Notes under the pieces: model-generated | The model's input: only the letters and a program-made list of their open reading frames with translations | What the model was told of the DNA's origin: nothing | The model's database searches: none | Translations under genes and position numbers: made by a program | NCBI GenBank assembly: GCA_028139135.1 | Contig: JAOINB010000005.1 | Location: 1-64,000 of the forward strand | Length of the DNA stretch: 64,000 nucleotides | Direction: 5' to 3' | From: Betaproteobacteria bacterium | GTDB taxonomy: Bacteria; Pseudomonadota; Gammaproteobacteria; Burkholderiales; Burkholderiaceae_A | Shown: in pieces, positions 26,993 through 37,276 of the stretch | How the letters are laid out: every line of letters begins with the position of its first letter | How positions within the stretch are numbered: the first letter of the stretch is position 1

Positions 26993-28045
26993 ATGAAATT
27001 GTTTGTGAGGTTTATCTTATTAGGACTAAGTTTTATTTGTCTTGTTGTAGGACTGGCTTATTATTGGGTGCATAAACCTCTTTTACCGGCGAACCTGGCT
27101 AGCGGAGAGCAAATCAATTCCTTTGAGTTGGTTGTTGAATCTGGAGATTCTGCACAAATAATTGGCAAAAAGCTTGAGAATCTTTCTTTAGAAACTGGGC
27201 CTGTTAGCTTTTCTTTTTTTAGCAGATTGTTTGGGTTGCACAAAAATCTTAAAACAGGTGTGTATCGGATTAGAGAAAGTGAATCTATCGCCTCTATTCT
27301 TACTCGTATTTCAAGAGGGGAGGGTATACATGCATCAATTACCCTTATTGAAGGTTGGACTTTTGAGGAAGTTATGACGGCGATTTACAAACACCCACAC
27401 ATAACGAAAACTCTCGCGATTGATGACATTAGCACTTTATCTGAAACGCTAGCGGTAGAGCTGAGCCTTGATACTCCTAGTATTGAGGGTTGGATTTTCC
27501 CGGACACTTATTTTTTTCAATATGGGGCGAGTGATCAGCAGCTTATCCGCAGAGCTGTCTGGTTGCAAAAGAAGACTCTTAGGGAGGTTTGGGAATCCCG
27601 AGGAATTAATTCGAAGCTTCTTAATCCGACAGATGCATTAAACCTTGCTTCAATTATTGAAAAGGAAACGCAACACCCCCCTGATAGGAGCCTTGTTTCC
27701 GGCGTTTTCCATAACCGGTTGGCTATGAAAATGCGGCTACAATCAGATCCCACTATAATTTATGGACTGGGCAGTAAGTTTGACGGGAATCTAAAAAAGA
27801 GGCATCTAAAACAGGACTCCAATTATAACAGTTATTTAAGAGTTGGCTTACCTCCTACTCCTATATCAAACCCAGGGAAGGATGCTCTAACTGCTGCGGT
27901 TCATCCAGCCGTTACTGATGCGCTTTATTTCGTCGCTAAAGGGGATGGAAGTTCCTACTTTAGCAAAACTTATCGTGAGCATATTAAAGCTGTAAACTAC
28001 TACCAAAAGGGTATTGGCCGACCCCCTAGGGAAAAAATTAGATGA
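26993..28045 (+). CDS. mltG: Endolytic murein transglycosylase
   Basis: LEGWIFPDTYFF, ASIIEKETQ, VFHNRLAMKMRLQSDPTIIYG, PTPISNPGKDALTAA. Confidence 0.96.
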   Translation: MKLFVRFILLGLSFICLVVGLAYYWVHKPLLPANLASGEQINSFELVVESGDSAQIIGKKLENLSLETGPVSFSFFSRLFGLHKNLKTGVYRIRESESIASILTRISRGEGIHASITLIEGWTFEEVMTAIYKHPHITKTLAIDDISTLSETLAVELSLDTPSIEGWIFPDTYFFQYGASDQQLIRRAVWLQKKTLREVWESRGINSKLLNPTDALNLASIIEKETQHPPDRSLVSGVFHNRLAMKMRLQSDPTIIYGLGSKFDGNLKKRHLKQDSNYNSYLRVGLPPTPISNPGKDALTAAVHPAVTDALYFVAKGDGSSYFSKTYREHIKAVNYYQKGIGRPPREKIR

Positions 28046-28706
28046 AAAGGGAACCATTAACATGGGAAAACTTCTAGTTTTCGAGGGAATAGATGGCTCA
28101 GGGAAGAGCACCCAAATTCAGATGCTTAGTAATTTTCTCAAATCACAGAAACAGAAAGTTTTTGTGACTCGTGAACCTGGCGGAACAGAATTTGGAGAAA
28201 AATGTAGGAAATTATTTTTGACCCAAAATTTGGATGGTTTAACAGAGGCATATTTAGCTTTCGCTTCGAGGAATGAGCACATTTTGCAAAAAATTAAACC
28301 CGCGTTGAAACTCGGGCATTGGGTCTTGTGCGATAGGTTCTCGGACTCCACTATTGCTTATCAGGGTTATGGAAGAGGGGTGGAGATACAGTATTTACGA
28401 GAAATGGCTACGAATATGGAGAAACAATTAAGTGAATTAAGAATAGTTTATGTTCACACTAGCTTAGAAACATGTTTAAAGCGAATAAAAAATAGAGGTG
28501 GAGTTAAAAATAAATTTGATAATTCCTCGAGAATATTTTACGAAAAGGTTATCTACGGGTATTCTAATATTGTTAAAGAAAGGGGAAACAATATTATTCA
28601 AGTTGATGGGGATGACGAAATTGAAAAAGTATTCAAGAAGATACTTCAGTCAGTGCCAGAATTGGAAAGGTTTAAAACAAAATACAATCATTCGGGGAAT
28701 ATTTGA
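28014..28706 (+). CDS. tmk: Thymidylate kinase (likely start 28062)
   Basis: LLVFEGIDGSGKSTQ, TREPGGTEFGE, CDRFSDSTIAYQGYGRG. Confidence 0.96.
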   Translation: MADPLGKKLDEKGTINMGKLLVFEGIDGSGKSTQIQMLSNFLKSQKQKVFVTREPGGTEFGEKCRKLFLTQNLDGLTEAYLAFASRNEHILQKIKPALKLGHWVLCDRFSDSTIAYQGYGRGVEIQYLREMATNMEKQLSELRIVYVHTSLETCLKRIKNRGGVKNKFDNSSRIFYEKVIYGYSNIVKERGNNIIQVDGDDEIEKVFKKILQSVPELERFKTKYNHSGNI

Positions 28707-29557
28707 CTGCCATTAACGAGACGTCCTATTTTGTTTTAAAAAATAAACCTTCAGCAATTTTGGTTATAGGTTCAACAACTTCAACAGTTGTAGATACTGC
28801 TATTGCGATTGGGAAAATATACTTGTGTGAGGAAAAGAGTGGACTCCCTTGCGAACAATGCAAAAATTGCATGTTGATTGGAAAAAATGAGCATCCCGAT
28901 TTCATCCATTTTGATACAAGCTCCATTACAAGTGAAAATATTAAAGTCAATGATATTAGCATGTTATCTAGTTTTTTTAAACTTACTTCTAACCAAGGTG
29001 GGACAAGAATATTCTCACTAGGAATTTTGGAAAACGTAAGTTTAACCATTAAAAATGCATTGCTTAAAACAATTGAAGAACCGCCAAAAAATCTTAAAGT
29101 TATTTTACACACCAAATCGAAAAATGCGGTGCCACTAACGATAAAATCTCGATGCCAAATTATAGATTTGAGGAAAGATATCAAGATTGAAATAGGTGCT
29201 TCAATGAAAAAATTCATCGAGCTGGATGAAAAGTTAGTACCGTTTTTATTTAAAGGGGAGAATATCAAAGTGTCTGATGCCGCAAAGGCGTGTCAAAATT
29301 ACGAAATCGAGGATATTTTAGATAGGGTAATTCTTTGGGTCCACGATGCGTTACTTGTAGCATTCGGTCAAAATCCCCTTTTTTTTAAACCTCATAAAGA
29401 TGAATATTTAAATGCTTTAGACAGTGTTAGAAGCGTACAATGCTTGTTAGAAGCAAACTACAATATATTAGAAATGAAAAAATATGTGTTTAATAATCTT
29501 AATAAGATCTTATTTATAGAAAATATTTTTATGGAATTTAAAAATGGGTTTAAATAA
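28703..29557 (+). CDS. holB: DNA polymerase III delta' subunit
   Basis: CEQCKNCMLIGKNEHPDFIHF, NALLKTIEEPP, position after tmk; TTG start. Confidence 0.85.
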   Translation: MTAINETSYFVLKNKPSAILVIGSTTSTVVDTAIAIGKIYLCEEKSGLPCEQCKNCMLIGKNEHPDFIHFDTSSITSENIKVNDISMLSSFFKLTSNQGGTRIFSLGILENVSLTIKNALLKTIEEPPKNLKVILHTKSKNAVPLTIKSRCQIIDLRKDIKIEIGASMKKFIELDEKLVPFLFKGENIKVSDAAKACQNYEIEDILDRVILWVHDALLVAFGQNPLFFKPHKDEYLNALDSVRSVQCLLEANYNILEMKKYVFNNLNKILFIENIFMEFKNGFK

Positions 29558-30320
29558 TTTTGCTGACTCACACTGCCACTTAAACTATCCTGGCTTAATG
29601 GAGCAGCAGTCTGATGTAATAAAACGTATGAAAAAGGCGGGGATAGCATATGCATTGAATGTTTGTACTAAACTAGAGGAGTTTGACGACATTATCACTA
29701 CCGTTGATAAATATGATTTTATATATGCCTCCGTGGGGGTTCACCCTGATAATGTTAATGTAAAGGAGCCGACAACAGACGAAATTTGTCATTTTTCAAA
29801 CAATGAGAAAGTAGTCGCTATTGGGGAAACAGGTTTGGACTACTTTCGATTGAAGGGTGATTTAACATGGCAAAGAGATCGCTTTAGACGTCACATTCGA
29901 GCAGCTAGGGATGTAAAGAAGCCTCTGATTATACATATGCGCGATGCTACCGATGACACTTTAAATATATTAAAACAGGAGAAAGCACATGAAATTGGGG
30001 GTGTAATGCATTGTTTTACAGAGACATTAGATATAGCTAAAAAAGCAATAGATTTAAATTTTTATATTTCTATTTCTGGAATCGTGACTTTTAAGAATGC
30101 TGATCAAGTACAGCATGTCGCTAAAAATGTCCCTCTTGACCGGTTGTTAATAGAGACAGACTCACCATTTTTGGCGCCAGTTCCATATAGAGGGAAGACC
30201 AATGAGCCGAGTTTTGTGATTCAGGTTGCTGAAAAAATAGCTCATCTGCGATCAGAACCCGTGGACTTAGTAGCAGTAGGTACTAAAGAAAATTTTTTAT
30301 CTTTTATACAGAAGCAATAA
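29544..30320 (+). CDS. tatD: TatD family metal-dependent hydrolase
   Basis: FADSHCHLNYPG, GVHPDNV, AIGETGLDYF, LIETDSPFLAP. Confidence 0.95.
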   Translation: MGLNNFADSHCHLNYPGLMEQQSDVIKRMKKAGIAYALNVCTKLEEFDDIITTVDKYDFIYASVGVHPDNVNVKEPTTDEICHFSNNEKVVAIGETGLDYFRLKGDLTWQRDRFRRHIRAARDVKKPLIIHMRDATDDTLNILKQEKAHEIGGVMHCFTETLDIAKKAIDLNFYISISGIVTFKNADQVQHVAKNVPLDRLLIETDSPFLAPVPYRGKTNEPSFVIQVAEKIAHLRSEPVDLVAVGTKENFLSFIQKQ

Positions 30321-30542
30321 TTTATTCTGAATCCAAAAAGAATTGGTGTGTTAACGGTTAGTTGCAAGTTGAGCAAAACCGAAGCCTTGCATTTATCAGA
30401 GGCTAATATGTAAAACGTTTCAATGCAACAATCTCTTTGGTAATTTCATGCTTCTCGCCGATAGTTTACAAAGGATGATATTATGGTGGACTAATAGTTG
30501 TTTGCTTCATTGTCGTATAATATATATTATGTAAACTTAGCA

Positions 30543-31187
30543 ATGCATCTCTTTAATTTAATAAAAAACTATTTAGCTCTTTACTTGATAGACCACGGCT
30601 TTGTTAGGGCTATCTACCCTAACATGCACAAAGTAAGTGAAGGTCTCTTCAGGTCGAGTCAACCCAGTCCTAGACAGTTAGCAAATATAAAAAGGAAACA
30701 CGGAATAAAAACAATAATCAATCTTAGAGGGGAAAATGGATTATCCGCATACAAATTAGAAAAAAAAGCCTGTGAGGAGCTAGGTTTGAATCTGGTAAAC
30801 TTTAGGATTTATTCTAGAAATCCACCGCAAATAGATGAAATTATTGGATTAATTCAAATTTATCAAACGGTTGAGTATCCCGCGTTAATACATTGCAAGT
30901 CAGGTTCCGATCGAACTGGTATTGCTGCGGCTTTGTATCGTATTCTTATTTTAAATGAGACAGTTAAGGAAGCATCCGACGAACTGCATTGGTCTTATGG
31001 TCACATTAAGACATCGCACACAGGGGTTTTGGATTATTTTCTAGAACGTTACGTCAGTCATACAGAAAAACAAAAGATTTCCTTCTTAGATTGGGTCAAG
31101 GATTATGATCCAATTTCCTTAAAAAATGAGTTTCGTAGCTCTGGTTTTATTAGCCTTTTGTTCGATAAGATTATAAAACGGGAATGA
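30543..31187 (+). CDS. Dual-specificity/tyrosine phosphatase-like protein (track start 30498)
   Basis: P-loop HCKSGSDRTGIA; LFRSSQPSPRQL. Confidence 0.85.
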   Translation: MHLFNLIKNYLALYLIDHGFVRAIYPNMHKVSEGLFRSSQPSPRQLANIKRKHGIKTIINLRGENGLSAYKLEKKACEELGLNLVNFRIYSRNPPQIDEIIGLIQIYQTVEYPALIHCKSGSDRTGIAAALYRILILNETVKEASDELHWSYGHIKTSHTGVLDYFLERYVSHTEKQKISFLDWVKDYDPISLKNEFRSSGFISLLFDKIIKRE

Positions 31188-32914
31188 CCGGTAAAACTCA
31201 TTTAAAACGGTTGATACACTATGCTCTCAAGTATAAACCAGGCTTAGTTTGTTCGATTTTGGCAATGATAGCAGTGGCTGCTTTAGAGCCGCTTGTACCA
31301 GCATTGTTAAAACCCTTAATTGACGAGAATTTTTCTCAGTCATCTAATGTGAATCCATTAAAAATTCCTATTTTATTGCTTACTGTATTTTTGTTTAAGG
31401 GTTTGGCAGAATACGCATCAAATGTTTTGAGCCAGTGGGTTGCTAATAAAGTTATCACCGACATACGAGATGCCGTATTTTCACACCAGTTAAATGTGTC
31501 GCTTCAAAATTACTTATCGGAATCTCCTGGTCGTATTATTTCTAGATTTTTATACGATATCCCGCAAATTTCAGCGTCTTTGTCTTCAGCATGGATTATA
31601 GTTGTGAGAGACTCTCTCATTCTGATTGCTCTTCTTTCTTATTTGTTCTTTGTTTCGTGGCCCCTGACATTGGTAATGTTGCTTACCGCTCCACCAATAA
31701 TATTTTTGATTAATTTTGTGGGAAAAAAACTAAGGAAATCAAATTTTGAAATTCAGGAAAATACCGCTTTGATGACTAAGACCATAACTCAAGCAACAAA
31801 TGGAATAAGGGAAATTAAGCTGTACGGAATAGAAAAAAAAATCTCTACTCTATTTGATAGGACTTCGGAGTTGATAAGAAGTAAAACAATGTATGTAGTA
31901 AAACTTACCGCGGCAAATGTTCCAACGGTACAATTTCTTGCTGCGTTAGCGGTAACCATAGTCATATACTTAGCTACATTGCTCTCTCAGGGGGATAAAT
32001 TGACGCCCGGAGCATTTGTATCATTTATAGCAGCCATGTCTTTAATGTTTGAACCAATAAGAAGATTAACAGGAGTGAATGCAATTCTACAGAAAGGGTT
32101 TGCTGCATGTGACAGTATATTTGAGATTCTGGATAAACAAGTGGAAATTCATGAAAATAGACTTAATACCTCCTCAGAAATAATTGAGAATCTTGATGGA
32201 ATTGAAATAGAATTTGAAAATGTATCATTTAAATATCCGGCTACAGATCAGTATTCTCTAAAGGATGTGTCTTTTAAGATTTTAGACCGTGAATTCATCG
32301 GAATTGTTGGTAGTACCGGTTCTGGTAAATCAACATTATTTAACTTGTTTGCCGCATTTTATCTTCCAACAAAAGGAAAAATCAATGTCAATGGAGTTTC
32401 TATCGAAAGTTTGTCAAAAAAGTCCCTCAGAGAAAAGATATCATGGGTGGGTCAACCGGTAACGTTATTTGATGATTCAGTTTTTTCAAACGTAGCAATC
32501 GGAAATACAAATGCCTCTAAAAGCGATGTTCTCAAAGCTTTAGAAATTGCACATTGTATGGATTTTGTAGAAAAATTGCCAGATGGAATAAATACTATTA
32601 TAGGCCCTAATGGGTCTAATTTATCTGGCGGCCAGAGACAACGCTTAGCAATAGCCAGAGCGTTGTTAAGGAACTCCTCAATTTATTTATTTGATGAAGC
32701 AACGTCAGCTTTAGACTCTCATTCAGCAGGATTTATTCGAATGATTTATGACCAGATTAAGGGCCATAAGACCCTTGTTGTTATCAGTCATGATCTAACT
32801 ACTGTAACAAATGCGAACAAAATTTATGTATTCGAGAAAGGAAGCTTAGTTGAATCGGGAGCTCACTCAGAGTTAATTGACAAAAAGCACTATTCTAAAC
32901 TTGTAAACAAATAA
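31184..32914 (+). CDS. msbA: MsbA-like lipid/oligosaccharide ABC transporter, permease-ATPase
   Basis: GSTGSGKST, LSGGQRQRLAIARALL, LFDEATSALD with N-terminal TM domain. Confidence 0.9.
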   Translation: MTGKTHLKRLIHYALKYKPGLVCSILAMIAVAALEPLVPALLKPLIDENFSQSSNVNPLKIPILLLTVFLFKGLAEYASNVLSQWVANKVITDIRDAVFSHQLNVSLQNYLSESPGRIISRFLYDIPQISASLSSAWIIVVRDSLILIALLSYLFFVSWPLTLVMLLTAPPIIFLINFVGKKLRKSNFEIQENTALMTKTITQATNGIREIKLYGIEKKISTLFDRTSELIRSKTMYVVKLTAANVPTVQFLAALAVTIVIYLATLLSQGDKLTPGAFVSFIAAMSLMFEPIRRLTGVNAILQKGFAACDSIFEILDKQVEIHENRLNTSSEIIENLDGIEIEFENVSFKYPATDQYSLKDVSFKILDREFIGIVGSTGSGKSTLFNLFAAFYLPTKGKINVNGVSIESLSKKSLREKISWVGQPVTLFDDSVFSNVAIGNTNASKSDVLKALEIAHCMDFVEKLPDGINTIIGPNGSNLSGGQRQRLAIARALLRNSSIYLFDEATSALDSHSAGFIRMIYDQIKGHKTLVVISHDLTTVTNANKIYVFEKGSLVESGAHSELIDKKHYSKLVNK

Positions 32915-32923
32915 CTGAATATA

Positions 32924-34012
32924 TTATTTCGTAAAAAGTGATTTGTATACTTGAAGATTCCCATTTACCATTTTCTCAACAGAGAAATCTCTTTTTACAA
33001 TTTTCGGGCCCTCTTTCCCTAATTTTTCTCGTAATGATGGGTTTTGGATTAATTTCATCATTGCATATGATAGGCTTTTTTTAGATTGTGGCTGCACTAA
33101 GAGACCGTTTACATTATCGTGAACTATTTCCGGAATACCGCCTACCCTAGTTGCAACTATGGGTAATTGCAAAGATGCTGCTTCTAATAATGCTATACCA
33201 AGACCTTCATTTTGGGCTGGATGGACTAAAAAATCAAAGCAATGAAGTACGCTCCTAATTTCTGAATGGAATCCTTTTAGATAAACATGATCCTGAAGAT
33301 TATTTTTATTTATGTATTCCTCAATTTTTTCTTTGAGATATCCTCTTCCATAAATAAATAAGCGTATGTTTTTATTAGTTTTTTTTATATCACAAAATGC
33401 ATCTAAGAGAAGCATATGGCCCTTACGAGGTATAAGTTGAGCTACTATTACAATAAGCGTTGTGTTTGGGTCGAATATATTATGCTCGTTTCTAAATTCA
33501 TTTTTTAATATATTACTTTTCGAATTTTTCTCAAACGCAATTGCACTTTTTATTGTAATAACTTTATTGCTCGACAAACCCTCTTTGATCAATATATTTT
33601 TAATTTCATCAGATATAGCTATAATTTTTTTATAAAAAAAATACTTTACTCTTAATAATAAAAATCTTTCTTTGTTATCAACTCTTCGCGTAAGTAGACA
33701 AGTTTTCCTTAGTAAGAACGAAGCTAGACCACCATAAAAATCAACCCCTCTTCTACTGTGAATATGAATTAAATCTGGCCCTTTTTGAATAATTAATTTT
33801 AATATTTGAAAAAAAATTCTTATATCAAGTTCGCCTCGGTAAGAGGTGATTACTATTTCAGCATTTCCTTTAAGTTTTTCTTGTAATGTATTATTTTTGT
33901 GACAAAGAACTATGTTTTCAATTCCTTTTTTTGCTAACCCCTCTACAAGGTATACGACTTGTGTAGGCCCCCCATATAAATTCTTACCCCCTTCAATATG
34001 TAATACTCTCAT
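32924..34012 (-). CDS. Glycosyltransferase family 4
   Basis: HIEGGKNLYGGPTQVV, FLVHPAQNEGLGIALLEAASLQLPIVATRVGGIPEIV. Confidence 0.92.
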   Translation of the reverse strand: MRVLHIEGGKNLYGGPTQVVYLVEGLAKKGIENIVLCHKNNTLQEKLKGNAEIVITSYRGELDIRIFFQILKLIIQKGPDLIHIHSRRGVDFYGGLASFLLRKTCLLTRRVDNKERFLLLRVKYFFYKKIIAISDEIKNILIKEGLSSNKVITIKSAIAFEKNSKSNILKNEFRNEHNIFDPNTTLIVIVAQLIPRKGHMLLLDAFCDIKKTNKNIRLFIYGRGYLKEKIEEYINKNNLQDHVYLKGFHSEIRSVLHCFDFLVHPAQNEGLGIALLEAASLQLPIVATRVGGIPEIVHDNVNGLLVQPQSKKSLSYAMMKLIQNPSLREKLGKEGPKIVKRDFSVEKMVNGNLQVYKSLFTK

Positions 34013-35055
34013 GTTATTTTATTCTTCGCGTTGCTATTTATTAGAGTATCAAGGTGTCTCGCAACCAATGAAGGAGTTATTTCTGTCATACATGAAAACT
34101 TATCATTACAAATCGGGTTTCTCCCGCAGGGAGAGCATTCTAGTCCGAGCCAAAGAACTTTTGTTGTTGGTATAACGGGATTTGTATACGGTCTTGTCGA
34201 ACCAAAAATTGCAATGGTAGGGTTTCCAATACTTAGACTAATATGAGTTAGACCAGTATCCACTCCTACTGCAAATTGCGACTGTTTTATTAAATTGGGA
34301 ACATCTTTTAGGTTAGTTTTGTTAACCAAGGAAAATGCACCAACCGATATTAATTGTTCTTCAAGAATTTTTTGTTCATTGTTTAAGGCACGTCCTAAGA
34401 CAATACATTTAGTTTTATATTTACATATTAAATTTTTTATTAACTGAGCCCAAAACTCAGGCTTCCAATGTTTTTGGCGACGAGTAGTAAATGGAAAAAT
34501 TACAAAAAATGGTTCTTTTGTAGTATCGATTGGGCATACAGAAGGCTTAATAATAGAAGAAGTAATATAGAAGCGTGGATTAAACTTGTCAGTAGTCAGT
34601 TTCAAGTATTCTGCTAGAAATAAATACTCCGAGCTGATCCGGTTAGAATTATGCTTTCTGGGTATAATATTCTTTACAAGTAAGTTCCCCGGGAACTCAG
34701 TTCCTAATGAATACTTCAGATTACTTTTGCAGAAAAATGTTATGAAATTCGTTCGAAATAAACCTTGTAAGTCGAGCACCAAATCAAATCTTTCTTTCCT
34801 TAAATATCTAATAAATGATAAAAGTATATTTATAAAGCTTAGGAAAGATCCCTTTTTCAAATGTTGTTTTAAATCCGCCTTTGGAAATAGTAATACATTA
34901 TCAAGTAATGGATCATGGGAAACAAGGCTAGCGAAGTTAGGTTCAATCAGCCAACTTATTTTTGCTTTAGGATATGTTTTTTTTAGCGACGATAAGAGCG
35001 GAAGACAAAAAATTATATCACCGATTGAGGAAGTGCGGATTATAAGAATATTAAT
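34009..35055 (-). CDS. Glycosyltransferase family 9 / heptosyltransferase, extended N-terminus with apparent ATT start
   Basis: Translating 34861-35055 in frame gives INILIIRTSSIGDIIFCLPLLSSLKKTYPKAKISWLIEPNF..., the canonical GT9 N-terminus missing from the track ORF (34009-34860). Confidence 0.82.
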   Translation of the reverse strand: MNILIIRTSSIGDIIFCLPLLSSLKKTYPKAKISWLIEPNFASLVSHDPLLDNVLLFPKADLKQHLKKGSFLSFINILLSFIRYLRKERFDLVLDLQGLFRTNFITFFCKSNLKYSLGTEFPGNLLVKNIIPRKHNSNRISSEYLFLAEYLKLTTDKFNPRFYITSSIIKPSVCPIDTTKEPFFVIFPFTTRRQKHWKPEFWAQLIKNLICKYKTKCIVLGRALNNEQKILEEQLISVGAFSLVNKTNLKDVPNLIKQSQFAVGVDTGLTHISLSIGNPTIAIFGSTRPYTNPVIPTTKVLWLGLECSPCGRNPICNDKFSCMTEITPSLVARHLDTLINSNAKNKIT

Positions 35056-35078
35056 ATCAATTACCCTGAAAGCATAGT

Positions 35079-36110
35079 TTGGTTTCTAACATTTTAATCT
35101 TTTTTGTTGCATCTCCGCTACAAGTTATTGCTTCCTCTATGATAGCAAAAGATATAATCCATAAAAAAAAGTTACCCAAACCAAAATGTATTTTGATTTG
35201 TTACAAACCGAAACTTCAAGAAATTGTCTCCGATCCCATTTGGGATGAAACTCTTTATATGCCATGGCCTAGGTACGAACCGTTACCAGGGTTTTTTGGT
35301 GTTTCGAAACGGTTACTGAGTAATATAAACTTAGTGGGAAAAACGATAGGAAAAAGCCCCAATATTTATTGCTTTTCAGCTACTTACGATAATGAAGCAG
35401 TCAATTATTTTATCAATTTTTTTAAAAAAAATTCTATGAATTGTAACTTTTCATTAATTCCAGATGGTGCGTTAAATCTCATAAGGTATCCTCAGTCACT
35501 AATGAGTAGGATTTTAAAGATTTTGAGAATGTTCAGAATGCTATACTCTAGAAAGATGCGGTATACATATTACAGTGGTGATAGATTAGGGGCAGATGCG
35601 GATTTTGTTAAATCGATATATGTCATTCCTGGCTTAAAAACAGAGTATCATGAAAAAAAACTTATTCAACTTAAACCTTTTTTTTCTACTAAGATAACAA
35701 AAACAAAACAAGAAAAAAGAGCATTAATTATCGGCCAGCCGCTTACAGGATACAAACTAATTGATCGGCAGCGGTTAATGGAAATCTCCAGAGAAATAAG
35801 GGAATGGTCCTCTACTCATGACATAGAAGAAGTTTTTTATAAAGCTCATCCAAAAGATAAGGAAGAAAATCTTTTCGAAGAAGGCTATAAATTATTACCC
35901 GAGAAGGTACTTGTTGAAAATTTTCTTTCTAATAATTATTTTGATTATGTCATTGGGGTTCATTCATCTGTATTAATTTTTGCAAAACAACTATATGGAA
36001 ATCAAGCTGAGGTAATTTCGTTTGGACTCAATAAGTTAAAATTTAAAAATCAAAGTTTAAAAATAAAGCTTTATAACCTATATCATGAACAGGGTATTGT
36101 TATTCGTTGA
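35079..36110 (+). CDS. Putative sialyl/nonulosonyl-transferase-like glycosyltransferase (GT52/polysialyltransferase-like)
   Basis: ILIFFVASPLQVIASSMIAK; FSLIPDGALNLIRYP; YKAHPKD; VIGVHSSVLI; beside NeuABC-type genes; TTG start. Confidence 0.55.
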   Translation: MVSNILIFFVASPLQVIASSMIAKDIIHKKKLPKPKCILICYKPKLQEIVSDPIWDETLYMPWPRYEPLPGFFGVSKRLLSNINLVGKTIGKSPNIYCFSATYDNEAVNYFINFFKKNSMNCNFSLIPDGALNLIRYPQSLMSRILKILRMFRMLYSRKMRYTYYSGDRLGADADFVKSIYVIPGLKTEYHEKKLIQLKPFFSTKITKTKQEKRALIIGQPLTGYKLIDRQRLMEISREIREWSSTHDIEEVFYKAHPKDKEENLFEEGYKLLPEKVLVENFLSNNYFDYVIGVHSSVLIFAKQLYGNQAEVISFGLNKLKFKNQSLKIKLYNLYHEQGIVIR

Positions 36111-36118
36111 TTAATAAA

Positions 36119-37276
36119 TCAAATTAAATCAACAAAATTTTTCTCAAGTAATTTTTCGCTAGAGAAGCTTTTTAGGATACCAGTTATTTCCTTGCTTACA
36201 TTATTTTTTGCATATGGATTAACAACATCCTTTAGTCCATCATTAAAAGCTTTCTGGGATGCTCGATCTATGGCATTGCGGATTTCTGTCACATCCAATG
36301 GGGCTTGAAGAATATTTTTTGCCATTACTCTACCCTCTTGTCTACGACCAATATTAAGTACGGGTTTTTTAAATGATGGAGCCTCAATAATTCCACTTGA
36401 AGAATTTCCTATAATTAGGTTGCAATGATACATTAAATTCAAAAATAGATCTCTTCCCAATGACTGGAAAAAATAATAGTTAGTATGTTTAGAAACAGTA
36501 TCTATGATCAATTTATTAATATCAGTCCCGCCATGATCAATATTTGAACCAGTAAAAACAATATTTTGTTCTTGATATATCTGAAGAGCGGATAATAAAA
36601 TTTTAAATTCTTCTATTGGTGTTAGATTACTTAATGTTGTTGGGTGATATGCCACTAAAAAAATTTGCTTGTTATTTTCTATCTTTAGGATGCTTTGTAG
36701 ATTTTGTTTTGATTTTAATTTTATAGACGAAATATTTTCTACCCCAAGACTTCCAACTGAAAATATGTTATTTGGGTTTTCTCCGAGTTGCCGGACTCTA
36801 TTTTTGTATTCATCGCAGCTAACAAAGTGTAAATGTGATAACTTTGTTATTGAATGTCGGATGGCATCGTCGATTGCTCCGATTGTTTTTTCACCACCAT
36901 GGATATGGGCAATTGGAATTCTATTTAGCATAGCAGATATAGCAATACCAAGCGTTTCAAATCGATCTCCCAGTAAAACGAGAATATCCGGTTTATTTTT
37001 TAAAAAATAATTAGAAAATTCGTTTATAGTATTTGACATTATTACGGCTTGCGGATTTTCCTTAGAATTTGTTTGTCCTAATACATCGAATATTTCATAA
37101 TTATTAAATCCATCATGGATTATTTCCGATATAGTTTTTCCGTATTCTTTTGACAAGTGAGATCCAGAAATAAGTAAATGTAGATTTAATTCTTTATCAT
37201 TGTCAATTTTCCTTAATAAAGGATACAAAATTCCATACTCTGATCGGGATGTGGTAGCTACTGTTATATTCCTCAT
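36119..37276 (-). CDS. neuC: UDP-N-acetylglucosamine 2-epimerase (hydrolysing), NeuC/LegG type
   Basis: TTSRSEYGILYPLLRKI, VLLGDRFETLGIAISAMLNRIPIAHIHGGE, GNSSSGIIEAPSF. Confidence 0.93.
   Translation of the reverse strand: MRNITVATTSRSEYGILYPLLRKIDNDKELNLHLLISGSHLSKEYGKTISEIIHDGFNNYEIFDVLGQTNSKENPQAVIMSNTINEFSNYFLKNKPDILVLLGDRFETLGIAISAMLNRIPIAHIHGGEKTIGAIDDAIRHSITKLSHLHFVSCDEYKNRVRQLGENPNNIFSVGSLGVENISSIKLKSKQNLQSILKIENNKQIFLVAYHPTTLSNLTPIEEFKILLSALQIYQEQNIVFTGSNIDHGGTDINKLIIDTVSKHTNYYFFQSLGRDLFLNLMYHCNLIIGNSSSGIIEAPSFKKPVLNIGRRQEGRVMAKNILQAPLDVTEIRNAIDRASQKAFNDGLKDVVNPYAKNNVSKEITGILKSFSSEKLLEKNFVDLI

Noticed and set aside
28726-29268. 180-aa minus-strand ORF
   Set aside because: Antisense to holB; shadow ORF.
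34586-35077. 163-aa plus-strand ORF
   Set aside because: Antisense to the heptosyltransferase N-terminal coding region that I could read in frame on the minus strand; shadow ORF.
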